From: CAXXOZ01 sp963676435
Lineage (GTDB): Bacteria; Bacillota; Clostridia; Lachnospirales; Lachnospiraceae
Direction: 5' to 3'
Assembly: GCA_963676435.2 (NCBI GenBank)
Contig: CAXXOZ010000015.1
Location: 1-62,183 of the forward strand
Length of the DNA: 62,183 nt
Within the stretch, counting starts at the first letter, position 1, and each line of letters starts with the position of its first letter. The notes beneath the pieces are model-generated. The model ran no database searches and was not told the origin of the DNA. It saw only the letters and a program-made list of their open reading frames with translations. Shown here piece by piece: positions 8,965-18,133 of this stretch. The position numbers and the translations under genes were made by a program.

Positions 8965-9648
8965 TTACTCCTCCTTTTTCTGTCCGATTTTACGTTCGTT
9001 CCCTCTTACTAAACGCAAAATGTTTTGTCGATGTTGAAAATATGCCAGTAAAGCAAATACGAAAGCCATTATCATTGCTTCAATTTTTACTTTATTTGCG
9101 GCATCACAAATGGTTGCAGGGTTTATTCCCCTAGTCAATAAACCTAATTCCATAAAAATTATAAATTCAATCAGGAATCCTGTAACCATGCTAAGAGATC
9201 CAACTGAAACATATTTTGAAATAACTGTAGATAAAACAAAAACTAAAATTCCTAAAACAATAAGTTTCCAGTCAAATAATGAAAATATAACACCTGATGT
9301 TGCTGCTATACCTTTTCCACCTTTGAATTTCATGTAAAAAGGAAAATTATGTCCCAATATAACACCAAGTCCTGAATATAATACTAAAATTGTTATATCA
9401 GTTGCAGAATTTTTAAATATTAATGCTGTAAGAAGGCTTGCAACAAGAGCCTTTATGAAATCTCCTATATATGTATAGATTCCTGCTTTTTTACCCATAA
9501 CTCGTAAAACATTTGTAGTTCCAGCATTTCCGCTTCCCTGGCTTCTTATATCTACCCCTTTAACTCTTCCTAATAGATAACCTGTTTGAAATAATCCCAA
9601 AACATAACCAAGCACTACACATAAAATACGCTCAACAATTACATTCAT
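8965..9648 (-). CDS. plsY: Acyl-phosphate:glycerol-3-phosphate acyltransferase PlsY
   Basis: A membrane enzyme that transfers an acyl group from acyl-phosphate to glycerol 3-phosphate, the first acylation of phospholipid synthesis. The three PlsY motifs are visible: GSGNAGTTN near residue 38, GHNFPFY followed by KGGKGIA around 100-115, and a later membrane loop. It is 227 residues long with about five to six membrane segments. It sits between der and gpsA, an order common in Firmicutes, and its start lies six bases after the der stop. Confidence 0.95.
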   Translation of the reverse strand: MNVIVERILCVVLGYVLGLFQTGYLLGRVKGVDIRSQGSGNAGTTNVLRVMGKKAGIYTYIGDFIKALVASLLTALIFKNSATDITILVLYSGLGVILGHNFPFYMKFKGGKGIAATSGVIFSLFDWKLIVLGILVFVLSTVISKYVSVGSLSMVTGFLIEFIIFMELGLLTRGINPATICDAANKVKIEAMIMAFVFALLAYFQHRQNILRLVRGNERKIGQKKEE

Positions 9649-9653
9649 GTCTC

Positions 9654-10979
9654 TTATTCCCTATCCTTTCGCTCTCTAATTATTATTCTTATGGGAGTGC
9701 CCTTAAATCCAAAAGCATCTCTTATTCTATTTTCAATATATCTTTGATATGAAAAATGCATTAATTGTTTATCGTTTACAAAAATAACAAAAGTTGGTGG
9801 TTTTACAGAAACCTGTGTCATATAGTATAGTCTCAAACGCTTACCTTTATCTGAAGGTGGTTGCTGCAGTGCAACAGCTTCAGATAAAATTTCATTTAAT
9901 ACTCCTGTAGATATTCTAAGTGAATGATTTTCTATTACTACATCAATTAAATCAAACAATTTATTTAGTCTTTGCCCAGTCATTGCTGAAATAAATAAAA
10001 TTTCCGCATACTGCATAAAAGATAAAGTGTTTTTTACATCATTTGTATATTCGTAAATTGTTTTATCATTCTTTTCAATAGCATCCCATTTATTTACAGC
10101 TATAATAATACCCTTGCCTCTTTCGTGGGCAATACCTGCAATTTTAGCATCTTGTTCTGTAACCCCTTCAACTGCATCTATCATTATTATTGCTACATCA
10201 CATTTTTCAACAGCTGTTACAGCTCTAATTATACTGTATCTTTCTAATTCTTCTTTGATTTTTGATTTTCTTCTTAATCCTGCTGTATCAATGAAAACAT
10301 ATTGTTTTTCATTCCAAGTAACCTCGGTATCGACAGCATCTCTTGTAGTACCTGCAATATTAGATACTATAAGTCTATTTTCACCTAATAATTTATTGAT
10401 TAATGATGATTTTCCTACATTTGGTTTTCCGATTATTGCGATTCTTGGCCTTTCATCATCTTCTTCAGCTTCTTCATCATAATGAAAATGCTTAACAACT
10501 TCATCAAGCATATCACCAATTCCAAGCTTTGATGTAGCAGAAATCGGTACAGGTTCTCCTATACCTAAGTTATAAAACTCATAAACATCCGGCATTAATT
10601 TTTCAAAATTATCAACTTTATTTACTACTAATATTACAGGCTTTTTGCTTCTTCTAAGCATATCTGCAACTTTTGAATCTGAATCTACAAGTCCCTGTCT
10701 AACATCTGTGATAAATATAATTACATCAGCAGTATCAATAGCAATACTTGCCTGCTCTCTCATTTGTGAAAGAATAATATCACTACTATCAGGTTCTATT
10801 CCTCCTGTATCAATTAATGTAAAAGATGTATCAAGCCAATTAATATCTGCATATATTCTGTCTCTGGTCACACCAGGTGTATCTTTTACAATTGATATCA
10901 TTTCTCCTGCCAAAGCATTAAACAATGTTGATTTTCCAACATTTGGTCTTCCTACTATGGCTACTATCGGTTTACTCAT
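9654..10979 (-). CDS. der: Ribosome-assembly GTPase Der (EngA)
   Basis: A double GTPase needed for 50S ribosome maturation. It has two G domains, with P-loops GRPNVGKS (residues 8-15) and GKPNVGKS (about 184-191), each followed by the DTAG/DTGG switch and NKxD motifs, and a C-terminal KH-like domain. Length 441 residues, standard for the family. The start ATG overlaps the stop of the upstream radical-SAM gene by four bases, with AAAGGA as ribosome site. Confidence 0.97.
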   Translation of the reverse strand: MSKPIVAIVGRPNVGKSTLFNALAGEMISIVKDTPGVTRDRIYADINWLDTSFTLIDTGGIEPDSSDIILSQMREQASIAIDTADVIIFITDVRQGLVDSDSKVADMLRRSKKPVILVVNKVDNFEKLMPDVYEFYNLGIGEPVPISATSKLGIGDMLDEVVKHFHYDEEAEEDDERPRIAIIGKPNVGKSSLINKLLGENRLIVSNIAGTTRDAVDTEVTWNEKQYVFIDTAGLRRKSKIKEELERYSIIRAVTAVEKCDVAIIMIDAVEGVTEQDAKIAGIAHERGKGIIIAVNKWDAIEKNDKTIYEYTNDVKNTLSFMQYAEILFISAMTGQRLNKLFDLIDVVIENHSLRISTGVLNEILSEAVALQQPPSDKGKRLRLYYMTQVSVKPPTFVIFVNDKQLMHFSYQRYIENRIRDAFGFKGTPIRIIIRERKDRE

Positions 10980-12301
10980 TTATTTTCCTTTCCAAGCAAG
11001 GCATTCAAGAAATCTTCTCCTGAAGATTCCACAACTTTTACCTCTATCTGTAATTCCTTTTCTAAATCTTGTAACTTAATGTCATCTAAAAAAACCAGCT
11101 CGTCCTTTTTAAACATATTTACAGGAAGTAATAAACATTCGCCTAATACTTTCCCTTTCAATTCATTTATAATATCCTGACCTGTTAGCAAACCACTAAC
11201 TGTAATATTTTTTCCAAAATAAATATTTTCTACACCATATAAGTTTACTTTTATATTAGAAAATTTACAAGTTACTTTTTCAATTATTTTGCTTAATGAT
11301 GGTAAAACTAACTTACCAGTGGCAATAGAAATTTCTCTAGGTTTATTAGTTTCTATAATAGTATTTTCAAGAGCTTCTTCTACCTCATCTTCTAGTAGCC
11401 TTAACATTCCTACTCCATTTTCTAGTTGTAAATATCCATCATATGTATTTGCTTTTGGAACATCTTCATCTGCAAGTATATACCATTCATCACTTGCATG
11501 AACAAAGTGAGTTTTTTGTTTTTCTAAAAATATTTTTTGTTTTTCATTTATAAGTTCTATAACTTTTTTAGCATCATCTTTATTAAAAGATTCTAAACTA
11601 TATAGACCTTCTCTGTATTTTGTTATTCCAACTGGCACGATAGAAAGACTTCTTAAGTATGGTATATATTTAGATAAGTCATTTATTGTTCGCTCTAATT
11701 CTTTACCATCATTTACATTTTTACAAAGTACAATCTGTGCATTCATACTTATTTGGTTTTTATAAAATTCATCTAAGTAATCTAATGACTCCCCTGCAAA
11801 TTTATTGTTAAGCATTTTAATTCTTAATTCTGGATTTGTAGTATGAACTGATATATTAATAGGCTCTAAATGAAACTTAATTATTCTATTAATATGTTCT
11901 TTTTTCATATTTGTCAGTGTTATATAATTACCCTGAAGAAAAGAAAGTCTGGAGTCATCATCTTTAAAATATAATGTTTCTCTCATTCCTTTAGGCATTT
12001 GGTCGATAAAGCAAAATATGCATTTATTATTGCATGATTTATATTCATCCATCAATCCGTTTTCAAATTCTATACCTAAATCATCACTATAGTTTTTTTC
12101 AATTTCTAAAAGCCATTCTTCTCCATCACTTTTTTGAATTAGTACTTCTATATATTCATCATTAAGTAAATATTTATAATCAAAAACATCGTTTATAAAA
12201 GTTTCATTAATGGATATTAGTATATCACCTATTTCAATTCCCAACTCTTCGGCTATTGAATTTTTTTCAATATTTGTTATTCTATGTTGAATATTTTTCA
12301 T
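10976..12301 (-). CDS. PDZ/radical-SAM DUF512 protein
   Basis: A 441-residue protein with an N-terminal PDZ-like domain (about 1-70), a radical-SAM core whose cluster motif reads CNNKCIFC near residue 90, and a C-terminal DUF512 region. The family is conserved in Clostridia and cyanobacteria and is usually found next to der, as here. Its reaction is unknown to me. The start has AGGAGATAGGA upstream. The end overlaps der by four bases, implying translational coupling. Confidence 0.85.
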   Translation of the reverse strand: MKNIQHRITNIEKNSIAEELGIEIGDILISINETFINDVFDYKYLLNDEYIEVLIQKSDGEEWLLEIEKNYSDDLGIEFENGLMDEYKSCNNKCIFCFIDQMPKGMRETLYFKDDDSRLSFLQGNYITLTNMKKEHINRIIKFHLEPINISVHTTNPELRIKMLNNKFAGESLDYLDEFYKNQISMNAQIVLCKNVNDGKELERTINDLSKYIPYLRSLSIVPVGITKYREGLYSLESFNKDDAKKVIELINEKQKIFLEKQKTHFVHASDEWYILADEDVPKANTYDGYLQLENGVGMLRLLEDEVEEALENTIIETNKPREISIATGKLVLPSLSKIIEKVTCKFSNIKVNLYGVENIYFGKNITVSGLLTGQDIINELKGKVLGECLLLPVNMFKKDELVFLDDIKLQDLEKELQIEVKVVESSGEDFLNALLGKENK

Positions 12302-12332
12302 TCCTATCTCCTGAGGTTAAATAATCTCTGAA

Positions 12333-13097
12333 TCATGATACCAAGAAAGACAGTTTTTGTAAATCTTCTTTTAAGTCTTTAGCATTATTATATCTCTTAT
12401 CAGGTAAATATTCAGTACATTTTTTAATTATTTTAATAAACTCATGGTGAACATTAGGATTAGTATTTATTATATTATTATCAATATTTCTAGTAAGCAA
12501 ATATGTCAAAACTTTTCCAAGGGAATATATATCAGTCCTTTGATCCAGGTAATTACTTCCATTTACAAATTGTTCAGGAGCAGCAAATGAAGGTGTACCA
12601 TTAAATCCCTTTAAACACCTATGATTATCTAATAAATAAATTGAATTATCAAAATCAATAAGTTTAATATCATTATCATTTGTCAAAATTATATTTTCAG
12701 GTTTTATATCGCAATGAACTATCTTACAAATAGAGTTCGAATGTAAATAGCTAAGTATATCGCAAACCATAACTGCCCATGATATAACCTTTTTCTGATT
12801 TTGAAAACCATATAGTGATACTATTTTTTTTAGTGTGTAACCAGTAAAATACTCTAAAACTATATACTTTTTATTGTCTTTGTTTATAAAATCATAAATT
12901 TTAGGAATTTTGCTATTAGAAAGTCTTTTAAGTACTTCATATTCATTGCTACCTTCATTAAGTTTTTTCATCACAAAAAAATCATTGTTTTTTTTAACTA
13001 AATTTATTTCCCTATTTAAATTTTTACTTAATACTGAAACTATAGAATAAATATTAATAATCCTCCTGAAATATAAAAGAGCGGCACAAAATGCCAC
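12333..13097 (-). CDS. Serine/threonine protein kinase-like protein without glycine loop
   Basis: A single kinase domain of at most 254 residues, with no PASTA or membrane part. ATP-site Lys44 (VMKK), helix-C Glu54, HCD 128-130 with Lys132 and Asn135, a DFD (148-150) in place of DFG, and APE 173-175 are visible. The glycine-rich loop has no glycines (SVLSKN around 21-26). The catalytic Asp130 and metal Asp148 are kept, so activity is possible. The first in-frame start, GTG at 13097, lies inside a terminator hairpin and has no ribosome site. A strong AGGAGG occurs at codons 11-12, with an ATT codon nine bases on (13052), so translation may begin there. Targets are unknown; the upstream zinc-ribbon membrane gene may be related. 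Confidence 0.75.
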   Translation of the reverse strand: MAFCAALLYFRRIINIYSIVSVLSKNLNREINLVKKNNDFFVMKKLNEGSNEYEVLKRLSNSKIPKIYDFINKDNKKYIVLEYFTGYTLKKIVSLYGFQNQKKVISWAVMVCDILSYLHSNSICKIVHCDIKPENIILTNDNDIKLIDFDNSIYLLDNHRCLKGFNGTPSFAAPEQFVNGSNYLDQRTDIYSLGKVLTYLLTRNIDNNIINTNPNVHHEFIKIIKKCTEYLPDKRYNNAKDLKEDLQKLSFLVS

Positions 13098-13130
13098 TCT
13101 TAGAAAAGTATGGCTGTTGCCACTCTTTTA
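13074..13130 (-). terminator. Terminator with duplicated arm after the zinc-ribbon membrane gene
   Basis: On the minus strand, AAGAGTGGCA pairs with TGCCGCTCTT (one G-T wobble) followed by TTATATTT. A second copy of the left arm (plus 13118-13130) could pair with the same right arm (13074-13086) over 13 bp with one wobble, so two mutually exclusive stems are possible. The GTG that opens the downstream kinase frame lies inside this hairpin. Confidence 0.6.
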
Positions 13131-13133
13131 GTG

Positions 13134-14123
13134 TTATTGTTTTTTACCGCAACTTGTACAAAACATACTTCCAGGTTCTAATTTGTTTCCACATCCAGTA
13201 CAAAATTCTGCTTTTTGTTCTTGATTAGTTGTTTGATTTTCAGAGTATGTTTGCACAGGTGGAATACTTGGGTTTGCATTGTATCCACCGTATAATAAGT
13301 TTTTCATTCGACCTCTATAAGTAATAATCGTTATAGCTATAAATAAATATGCCACCAAACTCAATAAACTTGAAATGATTGTTAATATAGCTGTTGTTGT
13401 TCCTAAATATAATGTTCCTGATACCCACTGATAAATACTTGAAATTAAGCCTATTAAAACAAAAAATGAAAGTATTATATTAATAACTATAATATAAACT
13501 GAACCTTTATTGTTTGGTTTTTGAGTAGTTATGGCGTTTTTAACAGATTTAACAGTTCTTAAGATCTTCATATAATATAAGAAAACTAATACTGCTCCAA
13601 TTACTATGAATACCAACATAACAATTACAATTATATTAAAGATAGATGCAAAATCAAGATAGTAACCAAAAGCATAAGGATCGAAAACATTATATCCTGT
13701 ATATTGATAAATATAATCCATAATATTATCGATACCTATTATATTAGGTACAATCAATAATACCAATCCTATTAAAAAGGCAAATACAAATCCAATAGTT
13801 GCAAATACAAGTTGTATTACCTGGGATATTTTTATCATAGTCAATCCTGTAGTAGGCATTGTGTCTTTTGATGATAAACTAGATACAAAAAACAAAATCA
13901 TACCTATCGCAGTAACCATAGATAAAATAAAACTTCCTATATAAACAACAAGTTCACCTGCAAAGGTATAAGTATCGTATAAATAGCTGTAGCTAGAATA
14001 GTTAACTATACTTTCAATAATATTCCAAATAGATAATAAAGCTAATAAAGTAACAGCAGCTGTAGCAATAATGTATACTGGTGATTTTCCAGTTTTCTTG
14101 ACCGCTATAAGTACTTCATTCAT
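13134..14123 (-). CDS. Multi-pass membrane protein with C-terminal zinc ribbon
   Basis: About 329 residues with some six hydrophobic segments. The C-terminus carries CTGCGNKL and CTSCGKK (two CxxC pairs), a zinc-ribbon fold that would be cytoplasmic. I do not recognise a named family. I choose the ATG at 14123 (MNEVLIAV) because GGGAGG lies seven bases before it; the earlier ATG at 14138 contains that site within its own codons. The terminator at 13074-13130 separates it from the kinase. A similar zinc ribbon occurs in the protein at 31353-31940. Confidence 0.75.
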   Translation of the reverse strand: MNEVLIAVKKTGKSPVYIIATAAVTLLALLSIWNIIESIVNYSSYSYLYDTYTFAGELVVYIGSFILSMVTAIGMILFFVSSLSSKDTMPTTGLTMIKISQVIQLVFATIGFVFAFLIGLVLLIVPNIIGIDNIMDYIYQYTGYNVFDPYAFGYYLDFASIFNIIVIVMLVFIVIGAVLVFLYYMKILRTVKSVKNAITTQKPNNKGSVYIIVINIILSFFVLIGLISSIYQWVSGTLYLGTTTAILTIISSLLSLVAYLFIAITIITYRGRMKNLLYGGYNANPSIPPVQTYSENQTTNQEQKAEFCTGCGNKLEPGSMFCTSCGKKQ

Positions 14124-14230
14124 ATTAATTCCTCCCATATTATATTAATTTTTTATTATTATAACATAATGATATTTTTTTTTCTATAAAAAGTCGCAGC
14201 ATGATAGCTTAGGAAAAAAGTCTTATAAAT

Positions 14231-14270
14231 AAAAAAAAGAAATACAGAACCTATGTCCTGCATTTCTTTT
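14231..14270 (-). terminator. Terminator after etfA
   Basis: A 13-bp stem (14235-14247 with 14258-14270, one G-T wobble) followed on the minus strand by a run of eight T. It closes the crt-hbd-bcd-etfBA operon ten bases past the etfA stop. Confidence 0.88.
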
Positions 14271-14280
14271 GGAATATAAT

Positions 14281-15291
14281 TTATTTGGAAGCTTTTTCTG
14301 CTTTTAGTTTTTCAATTAATGAAGGTAGGATTTTATTTAAATCACCTACTATTCCATAATCGGCAACATCAAATATTGGTGCTGTTTCATCTTTATTTAT
14401 TGCTATAATAATATCTGATTCTTCCATACCAGCTAGATGCTGTATTGCTCCTGAAATACCAATAGCGAAGTAAACTTCTGGTCTTACTGTTTTACCTGTT
14501 TGACCAACCTGTTGATCTTTTTCTCTCCATCCAGCATCTACACAAGCACGAGATGAAGAAACTTCTCCTCCAAGTGTGTCAGCTAAATCCTGTAATAATT
14601 TAAAGTTTTCTTCATTTCCAACACCACGACCACCAGAAACTAATATTTTAGCATCCATTATGTCTTTTTTATTTGAAACTTTTTTAATAACATCCATAAC
14701 TTCTACATATTTATTGTTTTCAAAAAGCTCAACATTAAACTGTTCAATATTAGCTTTTGCGTTAGGAATCTTTTTAATTTTTTGCATAACCCCTGGTCTA
14801 ACTGTAGCCATTTGTGGTCTGTTATTCGGGCAAACAATAGTAGCCATTATGTTTCCGCCAAATGCTGGTCTAGTCATTCTTAGATTTTTTGTTTCTGCAT
14901 CTATTTCTAGTTTTGTACAATCAGCTGTAAGTCCTGTTTTAACTCTTGCTGAAACTCTAGGCGCTAAATCTCTTCCTATTGCTGTAGCTCCAAAAAGAAC
15001 TATATCCGGCTTATAAAATTCAATAACTTTATTAATAGCTTCTGTGTATGGTTCTGTTATATATTCATTTAATATTTCATCATCAATTAAAATCACTTTA
15101 TCTGCTCCATATGCAGCAAGTTCATCAGCTAAAGATTTTATATTGCTACCAAGTACTACAGCAGTTACATTTGTTTTTAAGTCTTCGGCTAGTTCTTTTG
15201 CTTTTCCAATTAATTCAAAAGAAACTCCAGTAATTTTATTTTCAACTTGTTGTACAAAGACAAATACACCTTTATATTCTTGTAAACTCAT
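14281..15291 (-). CDS. etfA: Electron transfer flavoprotein subunit alpha
   Basis: Partner of EtfB; binds FAD and shuttles electrons to butyryl-CoA dehydrogenase. In clostridial bifurcating complexes it also feeds ferredoxin. The C-terminal FAD-binding domain is clear: SGGRGVG near residue 219, SSSRACVDAGW near 247, GQTGKTVRP, GISGAIQH and INKDETAPIF. 336 residues is the usual size. It is the last gene of the operon, 16 bases after etfB, with AGAGGTG before the ATG. Confidence 0.96.
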   Translation of the reverse strand: MSLQEYKGVFVFVQQVENKITGVSFELIGKAKELAEDLKTNVTAVVLGSNIKSLADELAAYGADKVILIDDEILNEYITEPYTEAINKVIEFYKPDIVLFGATAIGRDLAPRVSARVKTGLTADCTKLEIDAETKNLRMTRPAFGGNIMATIVCPNNRPQMATVRPGVMQKIKKIPNAKANIEQFNVELFENNKYVEVMDVIKKVSNKKDIMDAKILVSGGRGVGNEENFKLLQDLADTLGGEVSSSRACVDAGWREKDQQVGQTGKTVRPEVYFAIGISGAIQHLAGMEESDIIIAINKDETAPIFDVADYGIVGDLNKILPSLIEKLKAEKASK

Positions 15292-15307
15292 TATTTCACC
15301 TCTTCTC

Positions 15308-16093
15308 TTAAAGTACGAATTTTTCTTTTAGCTTTCCTACTATGTAGTCAGCAGCTTCTTCTGGTTCAAGATTAACTTCTTTTACACCTGCAGGCTTAAC
15401 GCTTTTCGGGAATGATTTTGCAACTTTTGTTGGAGAACCTTTAAGTCCTATTTCTTCATCAGCTACTTCAAGGTCTGCTCTTGTCCAAACAGTAACCTCT
15501 TTTTCCCTATAAGCTTCAAAAATTTTACCTGGAGTCATATATCGAGGTGAATTCATTTCTCCAAGTGCAGTTATTAAGCATGGAGTTTTAACTTTTACTA
15601 TATGATATCTGTCTTCATATTGTCTTTTAATTATTAAGCAATCGCCTTCAACTTTTATTTCTTCAGCATAAGAAACATTTGGTATTTCTAAATGTTCTGA
15701 TATCTGAGGTCCAACTTGTGCTGTATCCCCATCAATAGCCTGTCTACCTGTTATGATTAAATCGTAATCCATTTTTTTAAGTGCAGCTGCTAGAGTTGTT
15801 GAAGTAGCTAATGTATCTGCTCCTCCAAAAGCTCTGTCTGTGATTAAATAAGCTTCATCCGCACCCATAGCTAAAGCTTCTCTAAGAACTGCATCAGCCT
15901 GTAATGGTCCCATGGTAACTACACTTACATGCGCATCCATAGTGTCTTTTATTGCAAGAGCTGCTTCTAAGCCCGCTTTGTCATCCGGATTAATAATACT
16001 AGGAACTCCATCACGAATTAATGTACCTGTGACTGGGTCTAATCTAACTTCATTTGTATCCGGAACCTGTTTTATACATACTATGATTTTCAC
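15308..16093 (-). CDS. etfB: Electron transfer flavoprotein subunit beta
   Basis: The 261-residue beta subunit. The N-terminal block IVCIKQVPD, the Asp-Gly-Val motif and GRQAIDGDTAQVGP (about 137-150, contacting flavin/nucleotide) are diagnostic. In bifurcating ETFs this subunit carries the NADH-oxidising FAD; assignment to that class rests on the operon with bcd. The start is GTG at 16093, with AAAGGAG ten bases upstream; a GTG may modestly lower translation relative to bcd. Confidence 0.96.
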   Translation of the reverse strand: MKIIVCIKQVPDTNEVRLDPVTGTLIRDGVPSIINPDDKAGLEAALAIKDTMDAHVSVVTMGPLQADAVLREALAMGADEAYLITDRAFGGADTLATSTTLAAALKKMDYDLIITGRQAIDGDTAQVGPQISEHLEIPNVSYAEEIKVEGDCLIIKRQYEDRYHIVKVKTPCLITALGEMNSPRYMTPGKIFEAYREKEVTVWTRADLEVADEEIGLKGSPTKVAKSFPKSVKPAGVKEVNLEPEEAADYIVGKLKEKFVL

Positions 16094-16109
16094 TTTAGTG
16101 TCACTCCTT

Positions 16110-17249
16110 TTATCTTAAGATATTAGCTGAGATTACCATTCTTTGAACTTCTGAAGTTCCTTCGTAAATTTCAGTTATTTTAGCATCTCTCATCATTCTT
16201 TCTACATCGTATTCTCTTGTGTATCCGTATCCGCCATGTAGCTGTACAGCTTTTGTAGTAACTTCCATTGCTATTTCAGAAGCGTATAATTTCGCCATAG
16301 CTGCTTCTAAAGAGTATGTTTTATGATTGTCTTTAGCTAGAGCCGCTTTATACACTAACATTCTTGCTGTTTCAACTTGAACTGCCATATCAGCTAACAT
16401 GAACTGTGTATTTTGAAAAGCTGAAATAGGTCTATTAAACTGTTTTCTTTCTCTAACATAAGCGATAGTTTGTTCTAATGCTCCAGCAGCTAAACCTAAA
16501 GCTTGTGCCGCGATCCCTATTCTACCACCGTCAAGAGTAGTCATGGCTATACCAAAACCTTTTCCAAGTTTTCCTAAAAGATTTTCTTTTGGTATTCTAC
16601 AATCGGTAAAGATTAATTCATATGTAGCAGAACCTCTAATACCCATTTTCTTTTCTTTTGTTCCAAAAGTAAATCCTGGTGTTCCTTTTTCTACAATAAA
16701 TGCAGAAATTCCTTTTGTTCCTAAACTTTTATCTGTCATTGCAAAAACTACATATATATCTGCTTCTTTACCATTTGTTATGAAGATTTTTGACCCATTT
16801 AAAATGTAATCATCTCCACATTCAACTGCTTTTGTCTGCTGTCCTGCAGCATCAGTACCTGCACCAGGTTCTGTTAATCCAAAAGCTCCTAATTTCTCAC
16901 CTTTTGCTAAAGGAACTAAATATTTTTGTTTTTGTTCTTCTGTTCCAAATTTTCTTATTGGTTCAGCACATAATGATGTATGGGCTGAAACGATAACTCC
17001 TGTAGTCCCACATACTTTTGATAATTCTTCAACACATAATGCATAAGCTAAAGTATCACAACCTTGTCCGCCATATTCTTTTTCAACAGGTATTCCCATG
17101 AATCCTAATGCATTCATTTTTTCTAAAGTTCCTCTTGGGAATTCTTCTGTTTCATCAACCTCCTGGGCTAGAGGTTTTACTTCGTTCTCTGCAAAGTCTC
17201 TATATAGAGTCCTTACCATTTCATGCTCTTTGCTTAAAGTAAAATCCAT
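16110..17249 (-). CDS. bcd: Butyryl-CoA dehydrogenase (short-chain acyl-CoA dehydrogenase)
   Basis: Reduces crotonyl-CoA to butyryl-CoA with electrons from EtfAB. Its 379 residues show the acyl-CoA dehydrogenase signatures: GAFGLTEPGAGTDAA near 136-150, the FAD-binding QLHGGYGY near 338 and, close to the C-terminus, IYEGTSEVQR, whose Glu is the catalytic base in the short-chain enzymes. It sits between hbd and etfB in a unit that builds butyryl-CoA. GAAAGGAAG precedes the ATG at 17249. Confidence 0.95.
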   Translation of the reverse strand: MDFTLSKEHEMVRTLYRDFAENEVKPLAQEVDETEEFPRGTLEKMNALGFMGIPVEKEYGGQGCDTLAYALCVEELSKVCGTTGVIVSAHTSLCAEPIRKFGTEEQKQKYLVPLAKGEKLGAFGLTEPGAGTDAAGQQTKAVECGDDYILNGSKIFITNGKEADIYVVFAMTDKSLGTKGISAFIVEKGTPGFTFGTKEKKMGIRGSATYELIFTDCRIPKENLLGKLGKGFGIAMTTLDGGRIGIAAQALGLAAGALEQTIAYVRERKQFNRPISAFQNTQFMLADMAVQVETARMLVYKAALAKDNHKTYSLEAAMAKLYASEIAMEVTTKAVQLHGGYGYTREYDVERMMRDAKITEIYEGTSEVQRMVISANILR

Positions 17250-17275
17250 GATAATCTTCCTTTCGTGTCCTATTG

Positions 17276-18115
17276 TTACTTACTATAATCATAAAAACCT
17301 ATTCCGGTTTTTCTACCTAATTTACCACCTCTAACCATTTTTTTAAGTAATGGTTCTGGTCTGTATTTTGAGTCTCCTGTTTCTTCATGCAATACTTCCA
17401 TAATTGCTAAACACACATCTAATCCTATTAAATCTCCTAGTTCTAAAGGTCCCATTGGATGATTTGCACCTAGCTTCATTGCAGTATCAATATCTTCTAC
17501 AGAAGCTGTTCCAGAAGCTAAAATACCAATACCTTCATTTACTAGAGGAACTAACACTCTATTTACAACAAATCCTGGGGCTTCCTGTACCTGCACAGGT
17601 GTTTTCCCGATTTCTTCCGAGATGGCTTTGATTTTTTCAACCATATCATCCGGGGTATTTAGTCCTGCTATAACTTCAATTAATTTCATAACTGGAGCAG
17701 GATTGAAAAAGTGCATACCTATCATTGGTCTATCAAGTCCTGAACCAATTTCAGTTATAGATAAAGATGATGTATTGGTTGCAAAAATACATTCTTTTTT
17801 ACAAATTTGTTGTAATGATTTAAATGTTGTTCTTTTTGCATCCATATTTTCAATTGCAGCTTCTATTACAAGATCACAATCACTACATATTTCTTTTGTC
17901 CCTGTTGATATTTTATTTAATATATTATCAGCAGTATCTTTATCCATTTTGCCTTTTGCTATTCTTTTTTCAAATCCCTTGGCAATTTTTGCTTTTCCAC
18001 CAGCTGCTAAATCTTCTGTTATATCACACAAAGCTACTGAGTAACCTTCTGTACTTGCAAAAACCTGGGCAATTCCTGACCCCATAGTTCCTGCACCTAT
18101 AATTCCAACCTTCAT
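17276..18115 (-). CDS. hbd: 3-hydroxybutyryl-CoA dehydrogenase
   Basis: Reduces acetoacetyl-CoA to 3-hydroxybutyryl-CoA. The NAD-binding motif GAGTMGSGIAQ is at residues 7-17, followed by the catalytic-domain blocks ATNTSSLSITEI and MHFFNPAPVMKLIEVI (catalytic His and Asn region). 279 residues is normal for the bacterial single-domain enzyme. It lies 18 bases after crt and 26 before bcd, with AGGAGGAAG before the ATG. No thiolase gene is in the window, so the preceding step must be encoded elsewhere. Confidence 0.96.
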   Translation of the reverse strand: MKVGIIGAGTMGSGIAQVFASTEGYSVALCDITEDLAAGGKAKIAKGFEKRIAKGKMDKDTADNILNKISTGTKEICSDCDLVIEAAIENMDAKRTTFKSLQQICKKECIFATNTSSLSITEIGSGLDRPMIGMHFFNPAPVMKLIEVIAGLNTPDDMVEKIKAISEEIGKTPVQVQEAPGFVVNRVLVPLVNEGIGILASGTASVEDIDTAMKLGANHPMGPLELGDLIGLDVCLAIMEVLHEETGDSKYRPEPLLKKMVRGGKLGRKTGIGFYDYSK

Positions 18116-18133
18116 TAAACTTCCTCCTATATG

